Source of the DNA: Candidatus Omnitrophota bacterium
GTDB taxonomy: Bacteria > Ratteibacteria > UBA8468 > MWAK01
Assembly: GCA_026387085.1 (NCBI GenBank)
Contig: JAPLMK010000041.1
Location: 12,519-25,940 of the forward strand
DNA: 13,422 bases
Direction of reading: 5' to 3'
Part shown: positions 6,302-13,275 of the stretch, piece by piece
Layout of the letters: the number at the start of each line of letters is the position of its first letter
How positions within the stretch are numbered: position 1 is the first letter of the stretch
The notes under the pieces: model-generated
The model's input: only the letters and a program-made list of their open reading frames with translations
What the model was told of the DNA's origin: nothing
Database searches by the model: none
Made by a program: the position numbers and the translations under genes

Positions 6302-6850
6302 TCACCCAAAAATATCGGCGTCACTCAACAATGGCAGGCACCGGTCTTTTTCCGACACGACCGGATTTTCCGTTGGCCAGGATATGGCCATCTCCGGGTC
6401 ATTCCAGCGGATTCCGCGGTCACAATCCGGCGCGTATTCCATCGTAACCTTGTAAGCAACTTCCGCAAATTCACTTAAAATGCAGAACCCGTGCGCAAAT
6501 CCTTCCGGAATATACAGCATTTTCCGGTTATCCGCGGATAAAACAACCGCTGTCCATTTACCAAACGTGACAGAATTTCGGCGGATATCAACCGCCACGT
6601 CAAAAATTTCACCCGCAAGGCAGCGGATCAGCTTTGCCTGGCCGAAAGGCGGCAGTTGGTAATGCAAGCCGCGGAGAACGCCTTTCACGGAACGGGAATA
6701 ATTATCCTGGAGAAATTGGTCCGGGATGCCGTGAGCGGCAAAAATCGAGTATTTGTAGGTCTCCGAAAAAAGACCCCGGATATCCGTTGAAATATTCGGC
6801 TTTACCAGGATAACGCCCGGAATATCCGTTTGGCTGAATTCAAACGCCAT
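6302..6850 (-). CDS. rfbC: dTDP-4-dehydrorhamnose 3,5-epimerase
   Basis: RmlC/RfbC converts dTDP-4-keto-6-deoxyglucose to dTDP-4-keto-rhamnose, the third step to dTDP-L-rhamnose. All 182 residues fit the cupin family. DIRGLFSETY (23-32) contacts the substrate, the catalytic base is H63 in RGLHYQ, its acidic partner is D169, and Y133 is the conserved acid. These positions agree with the well-studied Salmonella enzyme. YIPEGFAHGF (113-122) and DRGIRWNDPE (144-153) are also classic. GAGG lies about 6 nt before the ATG. No rfbA, rfbB or rfbD is next to it. Relatives acting on other dTDP-keto sugars exist, but the full set of residues favours the 3,5-epimerase. Confidence 0.94.
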   Translation of the reverse strand: MAFEFSQTDIPGVILVKPNISTDIRGLFSETYKYSIFAAHGIPDQFLQDNYSRSVKGVLRGLHYQLPPFGQAKLIRCLAGEIFDVAVDIRRNSVTFGKWTAVVLSADNRKMLYIPEGFAHGFCILSEFAEVAYKVTMEYAPDCDRGIRWNDPEMAISWPTENPVVSEKDRCLPLLSDADIFG

Positions 6851-6867
6851 CGTACCTCACGAATGGA

Positions 6868-6939
6868 TGTCATTCTGAGTGAAACGAAGAACCTCGTCTT
6901 TAACTACGAGATCCTTCGCAACCCCGGCTCAGGATGACA
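6868..6939. repeat. Palindromic intergenic repeat, family 1 copy B
   Basis: The 72-bp element has ends TGTCATTCTGA (6868-6878) and TCAGGATGACA (6929-6939). The inner part GAGATCCTTCGCA followed by CCCGGC closely matches copy A at 813-909. It lies 17 bp upstream of the rfbC start. Beyond it, 6940-7097 shows nothing recognisable apart from AT-rich sequence before the tRNA. Confidence 0.85.
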
Positions 6940-7097
6940 AAGTGGTTAAAGTAACTTCAATCTTTTCCAGATTTTACTCTCTCCTGCGTTCCGGGGTCAA
7001 CTGGCAAATTAACGTAAATACAAAAACTAACCACAACTGAATAATCACGTTTCGGAGAAAATTTATTGGTTTATGTGATAAAATATAAAGTAGTTTC

Positions 7098-7180
7098 GCC
7101 GGAGTGGTGGAATGGCAGACGCGCCGGACTCAAAATCCGGTGAGGGCAACCTCATGAGGGTTCAACTCCCTCCTCCGGCA
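7098..7180 (+). tRNA. tRNA-Leu, anticodon CAA
   Basis: The acceptor stem GCCGGAG (7098-7104) pairs with CTCCGGC (7173-7179), with discriminator A at 7180; CCA is not encoded. The anticodon stem GCCGGA/TCCGGT closes the loop CTCAAAA, so the anticodon is CAA (leucine, UUG). The long variable arm around TGAGGGCAACCTCAT and the T-arm GAGGGTTCAACTCCCTC confirm a class II leucine tRNA. AT-rich sequence upstream includes TATAAA at 7084-7089, a possible -10 box without a clear -35. Its 3' end is repeated downstream. Confidence 0.97.
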
Positions 7181-7487
7181 CTCTTTCTCTTACGGGAGTT
7201 GATGGGAGCGAAGTAAGGCGACGCGATGAATAAGAGCGTTGCCAGCGGGTGGCCTAGTCAAACGCAGTGAAGTGAGACAGCCAACTCCCTCCTCCGGCAC
7301 CACTCCCTGACAAACGGAGTTGAAGAGAGCGAAGTCAGGTATTGCGACGAACAGGCAGCAATACCAGCGAATGGCCGACTGCGTCCGCCGAAGCTTTAGC
7401 GCAGGCGTGACCCGAGACGCAGTGAAAGCCGAGCGGCGCCAACCCCTTACCGATTCAACGGTAATGACACCCGTCCTCCTCCGGTAC
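7163..7487 (+). repeat. Repeated tRNA-Leu 3' ends behind the tRNA gene
   Basis: CAACTCCCTCCTCCGGCAC, the 3' side of the T-arm and acceptor plus one base, occurs at 7163-7181 and again, identical over 19 bp, at 7282-7300. A worn third copy (TCCTCCTCCGGTACC) ends at 7487. Spacings are 119 bp and about 190 bp. The extra copies have no matching tRNA 5' half. Such copies are what site-specific integration into a tRNA 3' end leaves behind, but tandem duplication is equally possible. Confidence 0.85.
7187..7487 (+). ncRNA. Candidate structured RNA: two tandem units behind tRNA-Leu
   Basis: Units at about 7189-7300 and 7306-7487 share loop sequences (GGAGTTGA, GAGCGAA, then CAGCG, TGGC, ACGCAGTGAA) while their stems differ in a compensating way. 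Helix I is CTTAC/GTAAG in unit 1 and CTGAC/GTCAG in unit 2. Helix II is GCGACGC/GCGTTGC in unit 1 and GTATTGC/GCAATAC in unit 2. Helix III is TGGC/GCCA in both, with an inner ACTGCGTC/GACGCAGT stem in unit 2. Each unit then ends in a tRNA 3'-like sequence. Transcription could come from the tRNA promoter. No open frame fits. This accounts for most of the 377-bp gap; 7488-7557 shows nothing further. I do not recognise the family, and a DNA-level element is also possible. Confidence 0.4.
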
Positions 7488-7557
7488 CGACTTATTTCAC
7501 AATATTTTTTGACAGTATAGCTGCCCAGATTACCAGACGCAGTTATCTACGCCGCAC

Positions 7558-9408
7558 CTACTCTTCAAGTTTCCGCAATACTTCCTTCAATGCTTCCCGC
7601 AACTTATCCGGTGGCGTCGAAATATCCAGAAGCGCCTGCAAACCCGCCAATGCCCGATCAACCGCTTCTGCGGAAATCAACCGTTTTGATTGAACAGCCT
7701 TCACCGCCGGCGAATCGGTCTCCGTTAAAATCTCGTTCTTTTCGTAATAAAATTCTTCGTAGAGTTTTTCGCCGGGCCGAAGGCCCGTGTAAATAATCTT
7801 AATGTCCTTTTCCGGAGTCAACCCGGCCAGAGAAATTAAATTCCAGGCCAGGTCTTTAATCTTAATTAAATCTCCCATCTCCAGAACAAAAATTGCGCTA
7901 TTCTGGCTAACTGCGGCCGCAAAAAGAATCAGTTCCACCGCTTCCGGAATAGTCATAAAGAACCGCTTGATTTCCGGATGCGTCACCGTAACCGGGCCCC
8001 CGTCATCAATCTGCTGTTTAAAGACGGGCACCACACTACCGGCGCTCCCCAGGACGTTTCCGAAACGCACGGCCTTGAGTGGATTAGCGCCACCTGCTTG
8101 ACGGCTTTGAAGATACATTTCAGCTAAACGTTTGGTCGTTCCCATCACGCCCGCCGGATTAACTGCTTTGTCCGTAGAAAGCATTATAAAATGACTGATA
8201 CCATTTTCCAGCGCAAGGTCCACTAAAATTTTGGTGCCGAAAACATTATTGCGAATGGCTTCATCCGGATTTTCTTCCATCATCGGCACATGTTTATAAG
8301 CAGCCGCATGGAAAATTATTTCCGGCTGGTAATCCGCAAAAATCCGGGCCATCTTAGATTGATGGCAAATATCACCGACAACCGGGCGCAGCTTTATCCC
8401 GGGGAATTTCTGAGCCAATTCGTTGGTGATGTAAAAAAGTCCGGTTTCGTTTTGTTCCAGTAAAATTAAATAGGCCGGTTGATACCCGAGTATCTGACGG
8501 CATAATTCCGAACCGATGGAACCGCCGGCGCCGGTAACCAGAACCCGTTTACCGGACAGAATCTCCCGGATGCGCTCATTCTCAATCTTCGTAATCCGGC
8601 GATTAAGCAAATCTTCCATGCCTATCAGCCGTAATCGGTCCAGTTGCACCCGTCCGGCTAAAATATCGGCCATCCGGGGAATGGTCCGGCTCTTCACGCC
8701 GGCTTTTTGGCAAACCTCCGCTACCCAACGCATCTTTTCCCCGAGGAAATTGGGTATGGCAACAAATACTTCCTTTACCCGGAAAATCCGTAGAATTTCA
8801 GGTAATTTATCAATAACCCCCAAAACTTTTACGCCGTGAATCAACGTTCCCTGTTTTTGAAAGTCATCGTCAAGAAACCCAATCGGGGTTGATTTGTTAG
8901 GTTGCTGTTGTAAATTCCTTAAAACCGCTTCACCTGCGTCACCTGCGCCTAAAATAAGCGTTCGGGATGCATCCGGATTCAACCACAGCCCAAACGGATG
9001 CCCCAGTTCCCGGTAAAATCTGGCAGCAATCCGCAAAATACCAACGCCAACAACAAGATATACGGTAAAAAGAATAAAAACCGAACGGGGCGTGTCGCGC
9101 AATCCAACGATTAAAAAAGAAGCAACAACCAGAGAAACAGTTCCCGCCAAAATACTTTTAGAAATTGACGAAAGGTCGTGAAGTCCGGCAAAACGCCAGG
9201 TGCCGTGGTAAAGGCCAAAACGGAGGAAAGAAAAGAGGTAAATAACCAGCGCCATCGGCAATATCTTATAATAAATAAATAGGTAGCGTATTGGCAGGTT
9301 GAATCGCCAGAAACGGGTGACGAAGGCAAGATATAACGATAAAGCAATAACTATCATATCGCCAAACATCAAAAGTAACCGCCGCCAATCCTTAATTATT
9401 GTCTTCAT
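7558..9408 (-). CDS. Membrane-bound nucleotide-sugar 4,6-dehydratase/epimerase (CapD/WbpM/FlaA1 type)
   Basis: Extended SDR enzyme that acts on UDP-GlcNAc-like sugars (4,6-dehydration, sometimes with 5-epimerisation), an entry step to modified sugars for capsule, O-antigen or glycoprotein. The 616 residues match the long form. Four hydrophobic segments lie in residues 12-31, 48-68, 87-103 and 109-127. A first Rossmann-like domain has LGAGDAGE (153-160). The catalytic SDR domain has TGAGGSIGSE (292-301), FHAAAYKHVPMME (366-378), STDKA (411-415) and MGTTK, where M422 replaces the usual SDR tyrosine before K426, as in WbpM/FlaA1. It starts 20 bp after the gene upstream. No Shine-Dalgarno is seen in the A-rich leader, so coupling or an AT-rich start signal is inferred. 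The exact sugar product cannot be told. Confidence 0.92.
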   Translation of the reverse strand: MKTIIKDWRRLLLMFGDMIVIALSLYLAFVTRFWRFNLPIRYLFIYYKILPMALVIYLFSFLRFGLYHGTWRFAGLHDLSSISKSILAGTVSLVVASFLIVGLRDTPRSVFILFTVYLVVGVGILRIAARFYRELGHPFGLWLNPDASRTLILGAGDAGEAVLRNLQQQPNKSTPIGFLDDDFQKQGTLIHGVKVLGVIDKLPEILRIFRVKEVFVAIPNFLGEKMRWVAEVCQKAGVKSRTIPRMADILAGRVQLDRLRLIGMEDLLNRRITKIENERIREILSGKRVLVTGAGGSIGSELCRQILGYQPAYLILLEQNETGLFYITNELAQKFPGIKLRPVVGDICHQSKMARIFADYQPEIIFHAAAYKHVPMMEENPDEAIRNNVFGTKILVDLALENGISHFIMLSTDKAVNPAGVMGTTKRLAEMYLQSRQAGGANPLKAVRFGNVLGSAGSVVPVFKQQIDDGGPVTVTHPEIKRFFMTIPEAVELILFAAAVSQNSAIFVLEMGDLIKIKDLAWNLISLAGLTPEKDIKIIYTGLRPGEKLYEEFYYEKNEILTETDSPAVKAVQSKRLISAEAVDRALAGLQALLDISTPPDKLREALKEVLRKLEE

Positions 9409-9428
9409 TTTTTTTTAATTATATCATT

Positions 9429-11066
9429 TTAGGGAGTTTTTATCCGCTGTAACCGAACACCGTAGGCCTCAATTAACTCCGCCCCGAATCGGGCTGGTTC
9501 CGGCTCGCTGTTGACAACCAAACGACAGATGCCTTTGCCCGGTATTTTCTTTTCCAAAATATAAAAAGGCGGTTCTATTCTGCTTTCACCGGACGGAAAA
9601 GTTAAAAACCCGTTCTGCTTTCTTAACTCCACGGCCAATTTTTTCAATTCCCGGAACAGGTTGGACTGATAAACCTTTGGCTGGCCACCGGTATAAAAAA
9701 CTAACCCTTTTGCGCCCGCGGCAATTGCCAGGTAAGCCATTGCCTTTACCTCCGCCGGAGTGGGAAGCCGGGCAATTCCCTCCCGGGCTGCTTCCGGGGA
9801 AAACTCTTTCCAGTCAAAGGCCTGGATAATCGCCCAGACCGGTTCACCGCCCCGTACCGCTCGTGCCGCCAGAACCGCTTCCGGCACCGACTTCAGGGGC
9901 CGCACCGGCACCGGATACGGGTCAACCATCAGAATATCTGCCGTTCCGGCATATTCCAGGTACCGGTCCGGGTCATAAACCGTAATCGCCGTAGGTTTTT
10001 CCGGGTCTGCTTGTTTTGCCAGCCCATGTTTTTCCCGAACCGCCCGCGGTAGAACTCCGCTTTGCTCCGGTTCATCGTAAAGATAGCAAATGGCAGAAGA
10101 CGGAACGGGTGAAATTATTCTCATCCCGGCCGCCAGATAGGGTAAAGGATCTGCCGGCATAAAAACCCAGTTAAACCCCGAGATTATCGCCTCCCGGGCT
10201 TTTCCCGGCGGCAGCCCACTTATGCCGACGGGAAACTCCTTTTCGCCGGCTACAACTTCAAATGGCTGTAATTTAGATTCCGCCAGCAATACCCGGCCAG
10301 AATATGCCTCTACTTTCCAGGAATATTTCCCCGGATTCAAAACCGGTCCCCGGTAATAATTTTCGGCTATCCCCTCCCAGATGAATTCGGGACTTTTTGA
10401 ACCTTCCGGATATATCTGCACTTCATACATCAGCGCCTGCCCATTCTCCGGCACGCTCCAGGAAAAATAAATTTTCGAATTATCAATTCTCTCGTTGAAA
10501 CAAGGTGTCTGTGGTTTCACCGTAAACTTAACCAACCGCAAATCATCAAACCAGATTTTAGATGGTTTCTTGTAAACAATCATACTTAATTCGGTGGAGC
10601 CCTTAACTGGTCCCGAATAAAAAAGAAATTCAAAATACTGATAGGAACCGGATTTTTTTACATTTATCACCCGGCTCTGGTCAAACAACCGCACCTTCGG
10701 CAACCAGCCGGTATTGCTATCACGTTTTGTCTGCAAAGAAAAAAGATAGTAGGTATTGGCCTCCACTCCTCTTACCTGACAGCCCCACTGGCTGGCAGAA
10801 AACCATCTCCCCTCGGTAATAGAAATAGAACGTCTTCCTTTAAACCCGTCGCTCTCCCATGTACCGAAAGCGTCTCCGGTGGCATCCGGAGATATAAAGT
10901 TCTGCTGGTATCTCCAACCGCCCGGAACACTGCTCTTGCTCGCGCCAAATTCAAAAGAAGGATTAGGCGCCATGTTTTCCGACGCCCCCAAAAGCGGCGA
11001 ACCGGAAAGAAACGACCAGGAAAAAACATAAATCATAACCCTTAAAATAATTTTTAATTTATTCAT
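9429..11066 (-). CDS. Secreted protein: carbohydrate-binding-like, Fn3-like and glycosidase-like TIM-barrel domains
   Basis: I do not recognise a named family. The first 28 or so residues look like a signal peptide: MNKLKIILR, a hydrophobic stretch, then SPLLGA before SE. Residues 31-180 resemble a jelly-roll carbohydrate-binding module: NPSFEFG near the start, tryptophans at 51, 70, 88 and 94, and KIWFDDLRLVK at its end. Residues 187-275 look like an Fn3-type domain (FSWSVPENG, YEVQIYP, YSWKVEAY). Residues 280-490 read like the later strands of a glycoside-hydrolase-type barrel: SAICYLYDEPE with acidic D331/E332, ADILMVDPYP (D382), WAIIQAFDW and GAKGLVFYTGG. A short beta domain ends it. It lies 20 bp before the CapD-type gene in the polysaccharide operon, so it may trim or bind the exported glycan. 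Catalysis is not proven. Confidence 0.65.
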   Translation of the reverse strand: MNKLKIILRVMIYVFSWSFLSGSPLLGASENMAPNPSFEFGASKSSVPGGWRYQQNFISPDATGDAFGTWESDGFKGRRSISITEGRWFSASQWGCQVRGVEANTYYLFSLQTKRDSNTGWLPKVRLFDQSRVINVKKSGSYQYFEFLFYSGPVKGSTELSMIVYKKPSKIWFDDLRLVKFTVKPQTPCFNERIDNSKIYFSWSVPENGQALMYEVQIYPEGSKSPEFIWEGIAENYYRGPVLNPGKYSWKVEAYSGRVLLAESKLQPFEVVAGEKEFPVGISGLPPGKAREAIISGFNWVFMPADPLPYLAAGMRIISPVPSSAICYLYDEPEQSGVLPRAVREKHGLAKQADPEKPTAITVYDPDRYLEYAGTADILMVDPYPVPVRPLKSVPEAVLAARAVRGGEPVWAIIQAFDWKEFSPEAAREGIARLPTPAEVKAMAYLAIAAGAKGLVFYTGGQPKVYQSNLFRELKKLAVELRKQNGFLTFPSGESRIEPPFYILEKKIPGKGICRLVVNSEPEPARFGAELIEAYGVRLQRIKTP

Positions 11067-11107
11067 ATGCGTTTGCCGTTAATTTACATCCTAAGCCGTA
11101 AATAATC

Positions 11108-11177
11108 TGTCATCCTGAGGGAACCGAAGGATCTCAACCGTTAAGAACAAGATTCTTCGCTATCGCTCAGAATGACA
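11108..11177. repeat. Palindromic intergenic repeat, family 1 copy C
   Basis: The 70-bp element starts TGTCATCCTGA (11108-11118) and ends TCAGAATGACA (11167-11177), with GAAGGATCTC and AAGATTCTTCGC inside. It has the same design as copies A and B. It occupies the space upstream of the secreted-protein gene. Confidence 0.8.
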
Positions 11178-11185
11178 AATTTATC

Positions 11186-11489
11186 TGTCATTCCCGCGGA
11201 TAACCCAATTATGTCATTCCCGCATGTAGTAGATATTTTGGCGGGCTTTGCCCGCCGAAGCTCACGTTGTTTTGTTAAGCTCGCCTTCGCTAAAGCTTCG
11301 GCGAGCGAAGGCGGGAATCCACACATCGAAAAAACTGGATCCCCGATTTAAGCATTCGGGGATGACAGCTTCGATATGTCATTCCCGCGGATAACCCAAT
11401 TATGTCATTCCCGCGTGTAGTAAGCGGGAATCCACACAGCAATAGAACTGGATCCCCGATTTAAGCATTCGGGGATGACAGCTTCAATA
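11186..11489. repeat. Two direct copies of a TGTCATTCCCGC repeat, one with an insertion
   Basis: Copy 1 (11186-11376, 191 bp) and copy 2 (11377-11489, 113 bp) start with the same 38 bases, including TGTCATTCCCGC twice, and end with ATCCCCGA/TCGGGGAT hairpins and GATGACAGCTTC. Copy 1 carries about 78 extra bases (near 11232-11310) with its own hairpins, GGCGGGC/GCCCGCC (11240-11256) and a CTCGCC...GGCGAG palindrome. A third start, TGTCATT, at 11490 overlaps the TGA stop of the ligase gene. With copy C this explains the whole 425-bp gap. Apparent reading frames inside are a product of the repeats. Confidence 0.85.
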
Positions 11490-11491
11490 TG

Positions 11492-12400
11492 TCATTCTCC
11501 CGGAAACCAATCTTGATACGCTTTCTGCCGGGCTGGGTTGGTCGGGTCCAATTGAACCGCCAGCCCTAACTCTTTCTTGGCCAGACCCAGGTAGCCGAGG
11601 TTGGCGTAAAGCCAGCCCAGGGACTGGCGATATTTAGCGTTATACGGGTCAAGGCGAACCGCCCCTAAGAAATACGGAAGGGCTTGATTTAAATTTGAGT
11701 CCGCCGGGCTGTCAAGATAACTCTGCCCGACAAGGTAATGAAAACGTCCGTTTTGGGGCTCAAGCCGAAACGCCGCCAAAACATCTTTGCGGGCGACATA
11801 ATCAGCCAGGGCAGGCCGGATTGCCAGGCCGAGCAGAAAGATATAACTCAGGATTAAAAAACCCCGGAAGATTCCCTTTTTACGAATAACAACGGTCTTA
11901 AGTCGCAGGGTAATAGACCCATCCCGGCTGAAATGGCCCGGGCCGGTTATTGTCACTACCCCTAAGATAAGCGCCAGAAGTAAGCCATTGGCCGGAACGC
12001 GAAACGGGAAATCCACCAAAGCGTGGACAAACCCGGCGCAGAGTCCAGCCAAGCCAGCAGAAGTCAAAGCAACTGCCGTGCGGTCATGACGCCGGAACAA
12101 TTGTTTAATTGTCCGGAAAAAAAAGACCGCGAACCCGACGAAGAAAATCAGGAAACCAACTATACCCACCTCCGAAAGCAACTGCAAATATTCGTTGTGC
12201 GCAAAAGAGAAAACTTTTTTTATAATGTCTTCACTCCGATAAGCCGGGAAGATACTGGCGAAGGTCCCCAGGCCGGTGCCAATAATCGGGAAATCACGGA
12301 ATATCTTTAAGGTGCTTTGCCAGACCAGAATCCGCTGGTCGGAAGAAAGGGAAATTTCTTTAACCGTGGACATCTCTCTGATGATACTATCCGCGCCCAT
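11492..12400 (-). CDS. O-antigen ligase/polymerase, C-terminal part with TPR region (second half of a broken gene)
   Basis: This frame holds the second half of a Wzy_C (O-antigen ligase/polymerase) domain. IIGTGLGTF (39-47) and SFAHNEYLQLLSEVGIVGF (65-83) are the periplasmic-loop signatures. Several hydrophobic helices follow, and the last 90 residues look like TPR repeats (LEPQNGRFHYLVGQSYL, then AVRLDPYNAKYRQSLGWLYANLGY, then AVQLDPTNPARQKAY). The family joins or polymerises lipid-linked glycan at the periplasmic face of the inner membrane. The nominal ATG at 12400 lies inside the 74-bp duplication and has no ribosome-binding site, so it is probably not an independent start. If one repeat copy is removed, the frame joins the upstream half into a protein of about 562 residues. 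Confidence 0.85.
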   Translation of the reverse strand: MGADSIIREMSTVKEISLSSDQRILVWQSTLKIFRDFPIIGTGLGTFASIFPAYRSEDIIKKVFSFAHNEYLQLLSEVGIVGFLIFFVGFAVFFFRTIKQLFRRHDRTAVALTSAGLAGLCAGFVHALVDFPFRVPANGLLLALILGVVTITGPGHFSRDGSITLRLKTVVIRKKGIFRGFLILSYIFLLGLAIRPALADYVARKDVLAAFRLEPQNGRFHYLVGQSYLDSPADSNLNQALPYFLGAVRLDPYNAKYRQSLGWLYANLGYLGLAKKELGLAVQLDPTNPARQKAYQDWFPGE

Positions 12401-13254
12401 CCAGAAAAGAACAGAGAAGAGACATAGCGAAAGCTCCGTAATAACCAGCGCGTTCCCATGCTATCCGCGCCCATCCAGAAAAGGATAGAGAAGAGACAGA
12501 GCGAAAGCACCGGAATAACAAGCGCGTTCCTACGAAACCCGCGGTGGAACATCAGCAGAAGGCCTAAAAACAGGAAACCAACCGCAAAGGAGCCGATGCC
12601 GCCCCGGGAAAGCGAGAAAAAGAGACCGACGGAAGAGAAGATGACCAGCATGAACAGAAGCGGCCTGGGAGTATTCAGTAAAAGTAAAATGTTTTTCCGT
12701 CCGGGGGAATCGCTTTCATTTTCCTTGGGGGAACGCGGCGAAGCGTGGCCGGTTGCGAGAAAAAGGCCAAAAGTAAAAATAATGGCCATCGCCAGATAAT
12801 TGGCATAGTGATTTTCGTTAATAAAAGGCCCGGCGCAAGCGTGGTGGATATCAGCCATCTTTTCCGCAACGCCCCAGAATGAAAGGGCTACGGTCAAAAC
12901 AAGGATGGAAAGCAGGAGCCGATACATTTCCCGCCTGGTCTTAAGGGTATTGGCAATGAGAAATAAAAAGAGGTAATAGGCAAGATACCGCAAAAAATCA
13001 ACCCGCGTAGCGTAGTGGTAAATAGAATTATGGGGAAAGCCGGTCAACTGGTATATAATCAGGCCGAAAAAAAGAGCCGCCGCAAAATTTAAAGGGGAGG
13101 AAACAACCTGAATCCTGCCTTCCCTGGCCCCGCGCAGAAGATAAATAAAAAAGAGGGTGAAAATAAAACACTCGATGGCCGCGGTCGCGCCCGGTGCCAC
13201 CCCGCCAAAGGTAATGAGGGAAAAAAGAAGAAGAAAAACATAACCAAAAATCAT
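12307..13254 (-). CDS. O-antigen ligase/polymerase, N-terminal part (first half of a broken gene)
   Basis: The gene starts at ATG 13254, with AAGGA 8 nt upstream. The true coding part is residues 1-265: about eight hydrophobic segments, the NENHYANYLA motif (146-155) and FSLSRGG (213-219), the conserved SRG arginine motif of Wzy_C proteins. From residue 266 the frame is out of register because of the 74-bp duplication, and the last 50 residues are a meaningless tail rich in S, R and W ending at 12307. It overlaps the second half by 94 bp. The two halves of the catalytic domain are on different frames, so the protein is probably inactive unless the break is an assembly error or copy number varies in the population. 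Confidence 0.85.
   Translation of the reverse strand: MIFGYVFLLLFSLITFGGVAPGATAAIECFIFTLFFIYLLRGAREGRIQVVSSPLNFAAALFFGLIIYQLTGFPHNSIYHYATRVDFLRYLAYYLFLFLIANTLKTRREMYRLLLSILVLTVALSFWGVAEKMADIHHACAGPFINENHYANYLAMAIIFTFGLFLATGHASPRSPKENESDSPGRKNILLLLNTPRPLLFMLVIFSSVGLFFSLSRGGIGSFAVGFLFLGLLLMFHRGFRRNALVIPVLSLCLFSILFWMGADSMGTRWLLRSFRYVSSLFFSGWARIVSSERCPRLKKFPFLPTSGFWSGKAP
12387..12534. repeat. 74-bp tandem duplication inside the O-antigen ligase gene
   Basis: Copy 1 (12387-12460) and copy 2 (12461-12534) match at 66 of 74 positions, with the first 23 bases identical (both begin CTATCCGCGCCCATCC). On the minus strand both encode the same membrane peptide (NALVI, two variable residues, LSLCLFS, I/V, LFWMGADS), but in different frames because 74 is not a multiple of 3. 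Confidence 0.95.
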
Positions 13255-13275
13255 AAAATTAATCCTTATGTTTTT

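Noticed and set aside
7320..7520. Plus-strand 66-residue open frame behind tRNA-Leu
   Set aside because: It runs through the structured repeat unit and tRNA-like tail, has no ribosome-binding site, and its composition follows the stems rather than a protein.
7509..7537. TTGACA at 7509-7514 as a plus-strand promoter
   Set aside because: No acceptable -10 box lies 16-18 bp downstream and no plus-strand gene follows.
9111..9347. Minus-strand 78-residue hydrophobic frame
   Set aside because: It is a shifted reading of the membrane segments of the CapD-type gene.
11141..11326. Minus-strand 61-residue open frame with a C-terminus like FVILSDSEESCS
   Set aside because: This wording comes directly from the TGTCATTCTGA-type palindromic repeat and is a well-known kind of false gene.
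12276..12799. Plus-strand frames across the O-antigen ligase region
   Set aside because: They are antisense shadows. The minus strand carries clear Wzy_C motifs and a ribosome-binding site.
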